From an uncultured Opitutia bacterium (GTDB lineage: Bacteria; Verrucomicrobiota; Verrucomicrobiia; Opitutales; Opitutaceae): a stretch of DNA of 61,707 nucleotides. The notes under the pieces are model-generated. The model saw only the letters and a list, made by a program, of their open reading frames with translations. It made no database searches and was not told the origin of the DNA. Location of the stretch: contig CAIUOU010000082.1 in NCBI GenBank assembly GCA_903900845.1, positions 1-61,707 of the forward strand, written 5' to 3'. The position numbers were made by a program, and so were the translations under genes. Below, piece after piece: positions 25,126 to 32,950 of this stretch (position 1 is the first letter of the stretch; each line of letters begins with the position of its first letter).

Positions 25126-26169
25126 ATGGGTGGAAAAGCCAATCCCGCCGCCCTCGGCTTCCGCCTGCCGGCGGAATGGGAGCCGCAGGCCGCGGTATGG
25201 CTATCCTGGCCCCACCGCCGCTCGACGTGGCCGGACCGTTTTGCCGCCATCCCGCCGGCCTTCGCCCGCCTCGTCACGGCCATCAGCCGTTTCGAGGACG
25301 TCCATATCAACGCCGCCCTTCGTCTTCAGCCGCGGGCGCGCCGGCTCTGCGCCGAGGCCGGCGCCGATTTGGCGCGTGTCACGTTTCACGATCACCCGAC
25401 CAACGACGCGTGGTGCCGCGACCACGGCCCGATTTTCGTGAAGCACCGCCACACCGGCGAAGTCGCGCTCACCGACTGGCGCTTCAACGCCTGGGGCGGG
25501 AAGTACCGGCCTTACGACCGCGACGACGCGATTCCGGGGTGCGTCGCGCGCGCGCTCGGCGCCCGTAGATTTTCCCGCGACATGGTGCTCGAGGGCGGCT
25601 CGATCGATGGCAACGGCCGCGGGCTGCTGCTCACCAGCGAGCAATGCCTGCTGAACCCTAACCGGAACCCGGGACTCTCCCGCGCCGACATCGAGCGCGC
25701 GCTCCGCGAAATGCTCGGCGTCCGCCGCGTGCTCTGGCTGGGCGAGGGCATCGTCGGCGACGACACCGACGGCCATGTCGACGACGTGGCCCGCTTCTTC
25801 CGCGCCGACGCCATCGCGGCGGCCGAGGAGACGAATCCGCGCGATGCCAACCACCGCCCGCTGCGTGAGGTCTGGGAAAGGTTGCAATCCTTCCGCACCA
25901 CAGCGGGAAAACGCTTCGAGCTGGTGCCGCTCCCGATGCCGCGGGCCTTCGGCTTCAAGGGTCAGCGCGTCCCGGCAACCTACGCGAATTTCCTCGTGAT
26001 CAACGGCGCGGTGCTGGTCCCGACCTTCCGACAGCCGAAACGCGACGCGGAGGCCTGCGCCGTGCTCGCCGCGTGTTTCCCGGGTCGGGAGGTCGTCCCC
26101 GTCGACTGCCGCGACCTGATCTGGGGCCTCGGCGCGATCCATTGCCTCACGCAGCAACAACCCGTGTGA
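25126..26169 (+). CDS. aguA: Agmatine deiminase
   Basis: AguA converts agmatine to N-carbamoylputrescine, the substrate of AguB. The 347-residue product has the guanidine-modifying-enzyme landmarks WCRDHGPIF, the loop GNGRGLLLTSEQCLLNPNRNP, the catalytic-His region GDDTDGHVDDVARF and catalytic C340 near the C terminus (GLGAIHCLTQ). ATG 25126 lies two bases after the DUF3088 stop. A downstream repeat-bearing spacer marks the end of the unit. Confidence 0.94.
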   Translation: MGGKANPAALGFRLPAEWEPQAAVWLSWPHRRSTWPDRFAAIPPAFARLVTAISRFEDVHINAALRLQPRARRLCAEAGADLARVTFHDHPTNDAWCRDHGPIFVKHRHTGEVALTDWRFNAWGGKYRPYDRDDAIPGCVARALGARRFSRDMVLEGGSIDGNGRGLLLTSEQCLLNPNRNPGLSRADIERALREMLGVRRVLWLGEGIVGDDTDGHVDDVARFFRADAIAAAEETNPRDANHRPLREVWERLQSFRTTAGKRFELVPLPMPRAFGFKGQRVPATYANFLVINGAVLVPTFRQPKRDAEACAVLAACFPGREVVPVDCRDLIWGLGAIHCLTQQQPV

Positions 26170-26310
26170 GGCCGCGCCGGGAAGGATGAGGGCCCCTGCT
26201 TTGCCGCGGCTTACCCCTTCGTGAGGCTTCGGAGGACAATTCGCAGAGCAAGAAGCGGGAGGGCGCGAGGTTTGGGAGGCGGCGCGTCGAATCGCGCCAC
26301 GAGGGGAACA

Positions 26311-26340
26311 ACCACGAATGGACACGAAGGCGCACGAATT
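26311..26340 (+). repeat. 10-bp-periodic intergenic repeat, copy 1
   Basis: Three consecutive 10-mers (ACCACGAATG, GACACGAAGG, CGCACGAATT) share the core CACGAA. The first 20 bases are identical to the copy at 32781-32810 (minus strand), and 27 of 30 bases match overall. Confidence 0.75.
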
Positions 26341-26551
26341 CTGCCGCTTCCGGACTTGGGGTTCCTGGGGTAGCCGGCCCAGCCTATTTCGGCGACCGGA
26401 CTGCTGAAGGCGGTTCGGAGCACCTCGGAGTTCGCCCCGGTCCTTTGGTGTCGTTTCGTGGTTGTCTCCCTCATCCGCGAATTCAGCGAAATCTGTGGTA
26501 CAAATCCGCTGCCTTCAGAACGACCTTCGGCTGTAAGCCCCACAACATCGT

Positions 26552-26570
26552 CCGCGGCTGCCAGCCGCGG
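26552..26570 (+). repeat. GC-rich stem-loop repeat, copy A
   Basis: An 8-bp perfect stem (CCGCGGCT / AGCCGCGG) with a three-base loop is followed by CTACAGCAACCC. Related stem-loops occur at 32745-32756 and 36926-36939 in the other two repeat-bearing spacers. Confidence 0.6.
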
Positions 26571-26592
26571 CTACAGCAACCCATCGCCTCCC

Positions 26593-26622
26593 CATCCGTG
26601 TCCATCGGTGGCCGTCCGTGGT
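26593..26622 (-). repeat. 10-bp-periodic intergenic repeat, diverged copy
   Basis: Read on the minus strand this is ACCACGGACG, GCCACCGATG, GACACGGATG. It has the same 10-base period and phase as the copy at 26311-26340, with GG replacing AA in most units. Confidence 0.6.
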
Positions 26623-26688
26623 TGCTCACCTGCGGAGCGATTCAGGAGCGCCGTGACTCCGATCGATGGATCCGGATAAACTGCACCC

Positions 26689-27183
26689 ATGTCACGTCAC
26701 ACGATCCCCGCCGGTTTGCTGATTTTCGCCGCCTCGCTGCTCTTGTCGGGCTGCCTGTCGTTATCGGACGCCGCGGGCTCGGTCCGCGACCGGATCGCGG
26801 CGCGGGAGGAGACGCGTGAACGCACGTACGCGGCGGCGCCCCGCGCGACCTACGACGCGCTCAAGTCGGCGGCCATGCAGATGGGCTACCGTCAAACCCG
26901 GGGCGGACCGGCGCAGGGAGCGTTCGAGGCGGAGTCGGCGGTCGCTCCCGGCGAACGCCACGGGAGCGCGCGACAGATCCTGATGAAGGCCCGCGTCACG
27001 GCGGGCCTCGACGGCAAAAGTGCCATTGTGGGCGTGAGCCTGACAGAGGTGATCGAAGACGACTCGTCGAACCGCCCCGGTCTCGCCACGCGCACCGCGC
27101 TCCGCGACACGCCGCAGTACCACGTCCTCTTCCAGCGCATCTCCGACGTTCTCGGCGTCCCCGTGCAAACGCCGGGACGATAA
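26689..27183 (+). CDS. Small lipoprotein of unknown function
   Basis: The 164-residue product has a lipoprotein signal peptide with lipid-acceptor C22 (SLLLSGC). A mixed alpha/beta domain follows, including TYDALKSAAMQMGYRQTR, ILMKARVTAG and VGVSLTEVIEDD. The pattern of a helix followed by antiparallel strands resembles small periplasmic domains that sense or bind partners, but no family is recognised. Start ATG 26689. It is convergent with the vapC remnant. Confidence 0.7.
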   Translation: MSRHTIPAGLLIFAASLLLSGCLSLSDAAGSVRDRIAAREETRERTYAAAPRATYDALKSAAMQMGYRQTRGGPAQGAFEAESAVAPGERHGSARQILMKARVTAGLDGKSAIVGVSLTEVIEDDSSNRPGLATRTALRDTPQYHVLFQRISDVLGVPVQTPGR

Positions 27184-27200
27184 CCCGCGCGCAGCGCGGG
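27184..27200 (+). terminator. Stem-loop between convergent genes
   Basis: CCCGCGC / GCGCGGG forms a 7-bp stem around a three-base loop directly after the lipoprotein stop codon. It lacks a T-tract in either direction, so terminator function is only possible. Confidence 0.35.
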
Positions 27201-27235
27201 GTGTCGACGCCTCCGGCGGTGCGATGGGCCGGGGA

Positions 27236-27397
27236 TCAGTTTTCCGGGGTGATCAATTTCACTTCGGGGAACCAGTCCGGTACCGGGTCGGGTCCCGCGG
27301 CATGCGCCCGGGAGAACTGCCGCGCGGACCACTCTCCCCACTCCGGATCATCGGTCAGGATATCCAGAAGTACGTCGGTATCGGGGAGGCAGGGCAT
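27236..27397 (-). pseudogene. vapC: Internally deleted VapC-type PIN toxin gene
   Basis: This frame of 53 codons starts with a PIN-domain N terminus (MPCLPDTDVLLDILTDDP, first acidic residue in PDTD) and then jumps directly to a typical VapC C terminus (DWFPEVKLITPEN). About 80 residues that should hold the other three conserved acidic residues are missing, yet the frame is intact. The start overlaps the vapB stop by one base (TGATG), as in functional vapBC operons. The product cannot form an active PIN nuclease; it is best read as an in-frame deletion remnant. Confidence 0.75.
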
Positions 27398-27642
27398 CAG
27401 TACTCCCCGCGGGTGAGCTTCATCCGCTGGTCGGTCGACTTGCCCTTCAGGGCACCCCGCGCCTCCAGCAACCAGCCGTCGGTCGCGTTCGCTCGGCGGC
27501 GTTTCGGGCGAAGGAGGACCTTGTCCCCGCCTGCGACAACCTCCACGGCGGTGCCCGGCCTCATCCCGTGGCGATTACGTATGTGCTGTGGACTGGTGAC
27601 CGGCCCCTTGCTGGTGACGGACCAGCTGCCAGTAATACCCAT
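27397..27642 (-). CDS. vapB: AbrB/MazE-type antitoxin, VapB-like
   Basis: The 81-residue protein has an N-terminal SpoVT/AbrB swapped-hairpin domain (VTSKGPVTSPQHIRNRHGMRPG, which normally reads TSKGQVTIPK-x-IR-x-LG). It ends in a tail that in relatives inhibits the toxin (about 50-81). The gene overlaps the broken vapC by one base. An 8-bp perfect inverted repeat covers its start codon and is a good candidate for autoregulation. With its toxin gone, it may persist as a repressor, or be an orphan that could neutralise related toxins. Confidence 0.75.
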   Translation of the reverse strand: MGITGSWSVTSKGPVTSPQHIRNRHGMRPGTAVEVVAGGDKVLLRPKRRRANATDGWLLEARGALKGKSTDQRMKLTRGEY

Positions 27643-27653
27643 GCCGGTATTAC
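27632..27653. promoter_or_regulatory. Inverted repeat over the vapB start, likely operator
   Basis: GTAATACC and GGTATTAC form perfect 8-bp arms around a 6-base spacer, and the spacer contains the vapB ATG (27642-27640). AbrB-type antitoxins usually bind inverted repeats at their own promoters, so this is probably the autoregulatory site. The AT-rich arms stand out in GC-rich surroundings. Confidence 0.6.
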
Positions 27654-27665
27654 CAGCCAGCGGAC

Positions 27666-27718
27666 GCCCCCGCGGGCGTGACCGACCGCGACGTCATCCG
27701 ACTCCCACCCGCGGGGGC
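27666..27718. repeat. Long inverted repeat after the TonB receptor gene
   Basis: Two perfect 11-bp arms (GCCCCCGCGGG at 27666-27676, CCCGCGGGGGC at 27708-27718) are separated by 31 bases. They lie between vapB and the stop of the TonB receptor gene. No T-tract follows on the minus strand, so it is a possible Rho-dependent or structural stop signal rather than a classical terminator. Confidence 0.5.
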
Positions 27719-27735
27719 GAGAAGCACCGGCCCGC

Positions 27736-30700
27736 TCAGAAACTCCCGCGCAGGCCGATCGCCATCTGGATGCCGTACTCCTGTTCGGTGAACAAGCGGG
27801 CGTACGAAGGCGTGAGGTCGCCGTAACGCAGGAACCGGAACGGCTCGTTGAAGATGTTCGTGGCGCTGGCGACGAACGCCAGGTCGCGCGTAAGCTGGTA
27901 AGTGCCGTTCACGTCGAGCACGGTGCGTGCCTCGATGTACTCGTAACCGTTGGGACCGAACGCCGCCTGGGGCAGGCGCTTGTCGAGCCCGCGGTGGTTC
28001 CAGCGCGCGGTGAAGGTCACGCGCTTGGCCGCGAACGTGAAACCCCAGTTGCCACTGGTGGGGATGAAGCTGGAGAACGAGGCACCGGGGTTGCCCTTCA
28101 GCCGGAGCTTCGTGGCGTTGCCAAAGAGGGTGAAATAACCACCCCAGCGCCCGAGAGCCCGCAGGCTCTGGCGGAAGTTCAACTCGGCGCCCGTGATACG
28201 GGCATCGCCGGAGTTGAACTTCGTGTTGATGTTCCAATCGAGGTAACGCTCGGGCAGGCCGAGCTCGGCGAGCACCTCCGGTGTCGCGCGGCGCGAGGCG
28301 TCGCCGAAGAAATTCCTCAGCTCCTTGACGAACACCCCGGCGGAGATCAGGCCACCGCTGTCGGTGTAACGCTCCGCCGACAGGTCGAAGTTATCCGCCG
28401 TCCACGGCATGAGGGCGGGATTGCGGACGTTCAGCGTGCCGCGGTACTGGCCGGGCTTAAGCTCGTCGTCCTCGTCAGGGTCGGTGGCGCTGGTGTTGGC
28501 CACCGTGCGCGGGATGATATCGGTGAAATTAGGCCGGCCGTAGGTTTTCGCCCAGGCCGCACGGACGAGGATGTTTTCCGTAGCGTTGTAGGTGGCGTGG
28601 ATGCTCGGGTAGGCGCCGTCATATTCCTTCTTCGTGAACGACGCGCGGTACTCCCGAGTGAGGAGACTCTCGGCGAGCGAGCCGGCCGCTCCGGCCTCGG
28701 TCCGCCGCAACCGCTGGCCGGCGGAGTTGCGCACAAATGAACCGTCGGGGTTGCGCTGCCAGATCCGCTCGGTGTCCACCAGACCGCCGATCCCGCGATC
28801 GATGGTCCGCTCGTACCGCACGCCGCCGAGGACCCGGAGTTGGCCACCGAGCAGACGCGTGTCGGCCTGGATGTAGCCGGCCTGCACCCGCTCCTTGATG
28901 TTCTCGTTATTATCGATGTGCGAGTTCCGGTCGGAGACGCGCTGGGCGTCGGTCTGCTGGTAGAGCAGCGGGTTCAGCTGGTAGGCGCGGAACGTGCGGC
29001 TGGGGGACATCCAGTTGATGCTTGGCATGCCGTAGCCGGTATCGACGCCGCGATAGCGCTGCATCAGGTAGGGCTCGATGGGCGCGGTGGCGCCGGAGGC
29101 GCCGTCGGGGCCGGTGAAGGTCCAGGTCTCGTTGCGGAGGTTGTTATCGAGCATCACGCGCTTCTCGAGCAGGCCGACCTGCACCGCGGCGGGCACCGGC
29201 AGGAAGCCGAGCGCGCGGCGGACATTCACAAAACCCTGATTTGTGTAGGAGCGGTTGTAGAGGTTGGCGTTGTTCGCGGTGTTGCCCCGGAGGTTCGCGG
29301 GGTTGTTCCAGTCGACGGGCTGGTCGTTGTTGTCGAACACCTCGATCCCGCCGGGGAGCGCGGCGCCCGGGGCGAGCTGCACAAAGTTGATCCGCACGGG
29401 AAAACGCTGGATTGCGCTGGTCTGCAGGAAGAACCCCGCATCGAAATAGCGCCGTTTGGTCGCGGAGCCGGAGCGGCTGACTCCCGCCTCCACGCGCCAG
29501 CGGCCGTCGTCGTGGCGGTACGAAACGTTGCTGGTGTCGGTGATCTGGTTGATGAGCTGGTTGGTACCGTTGTTATTCAGGGAGCCGCGGCCCGTGGACC
29601 CCAGGGTGCGGGTGCCGTCCCACGCGAGGGCGCGGCCGCCCGCGACCGAGGAGGTCGCGGTGGTGCTCGTGTTCCACGTGTAGGTGAGCGAGCCGATGCG
29701 GGTGTCGGTGCGGCTGGCCACATGACCGACGGAAAGGACGCCGTTGTCGCCGACCTTCCAATCAGCCTTCACGCTGAGCGTGTTGCGGGTGAGGTCGCGC
29801 GGTCCGTCGAGCAGTGCGAGGGAGCTGAGGAGCGGATTGGCGTAATTGATGGGGGTGCCGGTCGGGCTGCCGGGCGCGACGATCGAGGTCCAGTTCTGCT
29901 GGGTGCGGTGCTGCTCGTTGAACGAGCGCGAATGGTTCGCGGCGATGACGACGCCGAAGCGCTTCGTGACCGGCCAGGTGAAGTCGACGCTGGCGCCGGG
30001 GTGGATCTTGTAGTCGAGCTTGTCGCCGTGGGAGTGCGGCGTCTTCCGGAGGTCGAGGTTCTCGTGGTTCCCGATGAGATTGAGGGTGTAACGGAGCTGG
30101 CGGCCGCTGCGCTCGAAAGCGCTCTTGCTCACCAGATTGATCGAGCCCGCGAGCGAGTCGGCGGGGTTAGCGGGCGTGGGGACCTTGGAAACCTCCATGC
30201 GCGCGATGTCATTCAGCGCCATCGAACGCACATCGACCGAACGGGTCGCCGTGGTCCAGATGTTGGAGGCGGGCGCGCCGTCGTTGGTGACCGACGTCAT
30301 GCCGCCGCCGATGCCGCGGATGGAGACGCCGGACACGTCCGCCAGGTCACTTTCCACCGTGACGCCGGGAAGGAACTTCATGAATTCGCCCGCGGATCCT
30401 CCCAGCACATCGCCCAGCGAGTCGGTCGAGAGCACGTTCTTGATGTTCGGGGCGAAGCGCTGCTCGTTGGTGGCGATGGCCTGGGCGTCGGTCTCGCGCT
30501 GCTGGGCGACGACGAAGGCGTCGAGCTTCACCGTTGCGTCACCCTTGAGGCCGTAACGGGCGACCGACGTGAGGTTGAAATCCTGCTGCACGGTGCCGCC
30601 CGCCGGAACCACGACCTCCGCGGTCGCGACGTCCAGATCAGTGAAGAACACCTCGAGCGTCACCGCCCCGCTCGGCAGCCCCGCGAGGCGGTAGCTGCCG

Positions 30701-30891
30701 TCCTTGTCGGTGAAAGCCGCGGTGGTGGTGCCGCGCACGGACACGCGGGCGTTGTTCAAGTACTGGCCGGTACCGACATTGAGCACGCGCCCGGCAATGC
30801 CGCCGGTGGCGGGAGCGGCCGCCCGGAGAGCGGTCGCAAGGGCGAAAAGCAGCAGCGCGGCGCGCAGGAGGGGACTTGGGAATCGGAGCAT
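27736..30891 (-). CDS. TonB-dependent outer-membrane receptor
   Basis: The 1051-residue protein starts at ATG 30891 with a signal peptide (LLRAALLLFALATALRAAA). A carboxypeptidase-D-like regulatory beta domain follows (about residues 25-105, GGIAGRVLNVGTGQYLNNARV), then a TonB-box-like stretch (KLDAFVVAQQ), a plug domain (about 130-250) and a 22-strand barrel ending in Phe (LRGSF), as needed for outer-membrane insertion. The layout is that of the large receptors with a CarboxypepD_reg-like front common in Verrucomicrobiota and Bacteroidota. The substrate is unknown. The gene lies 193 bases downstream of the ceramidase-like gene on the same strand, which may hint at a lipid-derived ligand. Confidence 0.9.
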   Translation of the reverse strand: MLRFPSPLLRAALLLFALATALRAAAPATGGIAGRVLNVGTGQYLNNARVSVRGTTTAAFTDKDGSYRLAGLPSGAVTLEVFFTDLDVATAEVVVPAGGTVQQDFNLTSVARYGLKGDATVKLDAFVVAQQRETDAQAIATNEQRFAPNIKNVLSTDSLGDVLGGSAGEFMKFLPGVTVESDLADVSGVSIRGIGGGMTSVTNDGAPASNIWTTATRSVDVRSMALNDIARMEVSKVPTPANPADSLAGSINLVSKSAFERSGRQLRYTLNLIGNHENLDLRKTPHSHGDKLDYKIHPGASVDFTWPVTKRFGVVIAANHSRSFNEQHRTQQNWTSIVAPGSPTGTPINYANPLLSSLALLDGPRDLTRNTLSVKADWKVGDNGVLSVGHVASRTDTRIGSLTYTWNTSTTATSSVAGGRALAWDGTRTLGSTGRGSLNNNGTNQLINQITDTSNVSYRHDDGRWRVEAGVSRSGSATKRRYFDAGFFLQTSAIQRFPVRINFVQLAPGAALPGGIEVFDNNDQPVDWNNPANLRGNTANNANLYNRSYTNQGFVNVRRALGFLPVPAAVQVGLLEKRVMLDNNLRNETWTFTGPDGASGATAPIEPYLMQRYRGVDTGYGMPSINWMSPSRTFRAYQLNPLLYQQTDAQRVSDRNSHIDNNENIKERVQAGYIQADTRLLGGQLRVLGGVRYERTIDRGIGGLVDTERIWQRNPDGSFVRNSAGQRLRRTEAGAAGSLAESLLTREYRASFTKKEYDGAYPSIHATYNATENILVRAAWAKTYGRPNFTDIIPRTVANTSATDPDEDDELKPGQYRGTLNVRNPALMPWTADNFDLSAERYTDSGGLISAGVFVKELRNFFGDASRRATPEVLAELGLPERYLDWNINTKFNSGDARITGAELNFRQSLRALGRWGGYFTLFGNATKLRLKGNPGASFSSFIPTSGNWGFTFAAKRVTFTARWNHRGLDKRLPQAAFGPNGYEYIEARTVLDVNGTYQLTRDLAFVASATNIFNEPFRFLRYGDLTPSYARLFTEQEYGIQMAIGLRGSF

Positions 30892-31084
30892 AGGGAAGGC
30901 TTCTTTGGTAGATGAAGAAGATTGGCGACCGCTCCTCGGAGGAAGCGTTTCGGTTAAACTAGCAAATGACCTCAAGAGGAAACTGCACCAACAAGAAAGA
31001 CGGTCCGGACTGCCGAAAGTAGCGCCCCACCAGCGCGAGGTCGGTGACGGCCGGGGCACATCGCGCCCTCTCCGAAGGCGGTCG

Positions 31085-32425
31085 TCAGCGCAAGAGCTCG
31101 TGCACGGTCGAGATGATGCGCTCCTCCACGTCGCCGATGAGCCGGGTGGGCAGGCCGTAGAAGTCCATCGCGCGTTCCGCCTCGTAGCCTCCCTCGGCCA
31201 GCACGCGCGTCGACGGGATGTAGCAGGGAACGCTGTTGGCGTAGGCGTTGATCCACACGCGGTCGGCACCGAGCTCGCGACGCAGTCGCAGCGCGTAATC
31301 GGCGACCACTTCGCCTCCGAGGAACACCATCGAGAGGTCACCGTCGAAGCGCCAGGTCTGCACCGGGTAAGGCACGACCTTCGGCAGCGCGCGGCCTGCA
31401 TCCAGTTCCGCGAGGAACTTTCGCGCGGGGTACGAGGTCATCACCGGGAGGCTCAGCCGTGACTCCAACTCCGCCCGCGTCACTTCGCGGTCGAAAGGGA
31501 TCTCCAGCCGGCGAAAATGCGCGCGGGTCACGCCGCCGATCGGACGCATTTTGCCGGCGAACAGCCGCGTGACCTCTTCGGCGATCGTCTGCCCGTGCTT
31601 GGCCACAGCCGCCAAACCCCGCGGCTGCGGATCGGAGTCGGCCCCGCAGCCGATCGCCACGAGCGCGACCGCGCCGGGATGTTTCGTCTCAAGCCTGCGC
31701 GCGGCGTCACCGGCCCAGTCGGGGTGCACGTAGTTGTCCCCGCCCTTGAGTGTCGTGCAGTGGCACGCGTAGTTCAGCAACACCGCTCGAACGGACCCGC
31801 CCGCGTCGGCCGCGCGCATCACGGGCAACGCGTGGTCGACCGGCCCGCCGGGCTGGTCGGTGTAACCCACCGCCTTGCCGTCGACGATCCGCCGGCGGTT
31901 CACCGCGAAACTCGCCCGGCCTTGCGCCCAGGAAAGGTCCGCCGGATTCCGGTTGGCGAGTGCCTCGAGCGCAACCTCGACCAGTTTCCGCTCCAGGGTC
32001 GCCGCATAACGGTCGATGCGCGCCTGCTCGTCAGCGGGCAGGTCACGCGAAAACATGAAGGGAGCGGTGCCGGCGATCACGGGACCCGTGTGCTGGTGCG
32101 TCACACCCACCGCGATCCGCTCGCGCGGAACCGGGTGTCGCGCCCGGATGCCCGCGACCACCGCCTCCGTGAGACGTTCCGAGACCGCCAGCACCTCCGC
32201 GACGATCACGATCGCCGGCCCCTCCGCGTCGCCGCCGATCGCCAGCGCCCGCGCATGGAGGCGCGACTCCGCGCGATCCGCCTCCGTTGGACGGTTCGTG
32301 TAACCGGTGAGCCGGATCGGCAGCTCAGGCGTGATGTCGATGCGGGCGACCCCCACCGGCACCGGCGCGGCCGCGAGGGCGGCGGAAAAGGTCAAACCGG
32401 CAAGGAGGGGACAAATCAGGCGCAT
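31085..32425 (-). CDS. Neutral/alkaline non-lysosomal ceramidase-like secreted hydrolase
   Basis: The 446-residue protein has a signal peptide (LLAGLTFSAALAAA). It opens with VGVARIDITPELPIRLTGY, the hallmark of the neutral-ceramidase N-terminal domain, followed by GVTHQHTGP and NYACHCTTL, which carry candidate zinc-binding histidines. It is shorter than canonical ceramidases and lacks their C-terminal domain. Substrates of these short versions in Planctomycetota and Verrucomicrobiota are not established. Hydrolysis of an amide or ester in a lipid or glycan is plausible, not proven. Confidence 0.8.
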   Translation of the reverse strand: MRLICPLLAGLTFSAALAAAPVPVGVARIDITPELPIRLTGYTNRPTEADRAESRLHARALAIGGDAEGPAIVIVAEVLAVSERLTEAVVAGIRARHPVPRERIAVGVTHQHTGPVIAGTAPFMFSRDLPADEQARIDRYAATLERKLVEVALEALANRNPADLSWAQGRASFAVNRRRIVDGKAVGYTDQPGGPVDHALPVMRAADAGGSVRAVLLNYACHCTTLKGGDNYVHPDWAGDAARRLETKHPGAVALVAIGCGADSDPQPRGLAAVAKHGQTIAEEVTRLFAGKMRPIGGVTRAHFRRLEIPFDREVTRAELESRLSLPVMTSYPARKFLAELDAGRALPKVVPYPVQTWRFDGDLSMVFLGGEVVADYALRLRRELGADRVWINAYANSVPCYIPSTRVLAEGGYEAERAMDFYGLPTRLIGDVEERIISTVHELLR

Positions 32426-32744
32426 GGGAAAACGACCCGCAGCTTATCCCGCAACCCACGTGACGAGTCGACGCCGATCCGGACCGGCAGGCGCGAAGAA
32501 CCGAAAGGCCAACGGAACAAATGCGGCTGCCTCCCGCTTCATACCGGCCGAACGGAGCAAATGGAGGCGCCGGAGACCTCCGATCCTATCGGCGAAGTCC
32601 GCACCGTCCGTGGTTGTTCCCGAGCCGAGCGCTTTCGCGGCACACACCGACCTTGAACCCAGCCGTGATATCCGAGTCATCCGTGGTTAAAAATCCGGAG
32701 GTTCCCGGAGAGGCTTACGGCGATCTTTACCCCGGCAAGGTCCA

Positions 32745-32756
32745 CGGCTGCAGCCG
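32745..32756. repeat. GC-rich palindromic repeat, copy B
   Basis: CGGCTGCAGCCG is a perfect 12-bp palindrome followed by CGGCGACACC. The copy at 36926-36939 has the same centre (GGCTGCAGCC) and the same following bases (CGGCGAC). Confidence 0.6.
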
Positions 32757-32780
32757 CGGCGACACCAGACCACCCGGAAT

Positions 32781-32810
32781 CATTCGTGTCCCTTCGTGTC
32801 CATTCGTGGT
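32781..32810 (-). repeat. 10-bp-periodic intergenic repeat, copy 2
   Basis: On the minus strand this reads ACCACGAATG, GACACGAAGG, GACACGAATG. It is in the same phase as the copy at 26311-26340, with which it shares the first 20 bases exactly. Confidence 0.75.
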
Positions 32811-32950
32811 TCGCACCGACACGGATCACTTCCGCGGCGAATCCCGGACTGCAGGGACTTCCTGCGCTCTTAACCTTTCCATTTTGTAATCCCCGCGAAA
32901 GCCACCCGCAAAGGGCGTGTGGCATCCTGGGCGTTCTTCCAACGAACGTC

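Larger units (their letters stand above)
26170..26688 (+). other. Intergenic spacer A with repeats, no gene
   Basis: I see no credible coding region in these 519 bases. The spacer holds two 30-bp 10-mer trimers (26311-26340 and 26593-26622), a GC-rich stem-loop (26552-26570) and other stretches with similar GTGGTT-type motifs. Base composition is less GC-rich than in the genes around it. Confidence 0.7.
32426..32950 (+). other. Intergenic spacer B with repeats, upstream of degP-like gene
   Basis: I see no credible gene in these 525 bases. It contains a 10-mer-trimer repeat (32781-32810, minus strand), a degenerate relative around 32670-32687 (TCATCCGTGGTTA) and a GC-rich palindrome (32745-32756). 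Promoters for the divergent hydrolase and protease genes must lie here, but none is clear. Confidence 0.65.

Noticed and set aside
28840-30915. A 691-codon plus-strand frame opposite the TonB receptor gene
   Set aside because: Its composition (Val, Ala, Gly, Arg, His rich, no strand or helix pattern) is that of an antisense shadow, while the receptor frame shows clear plug and barrel features.
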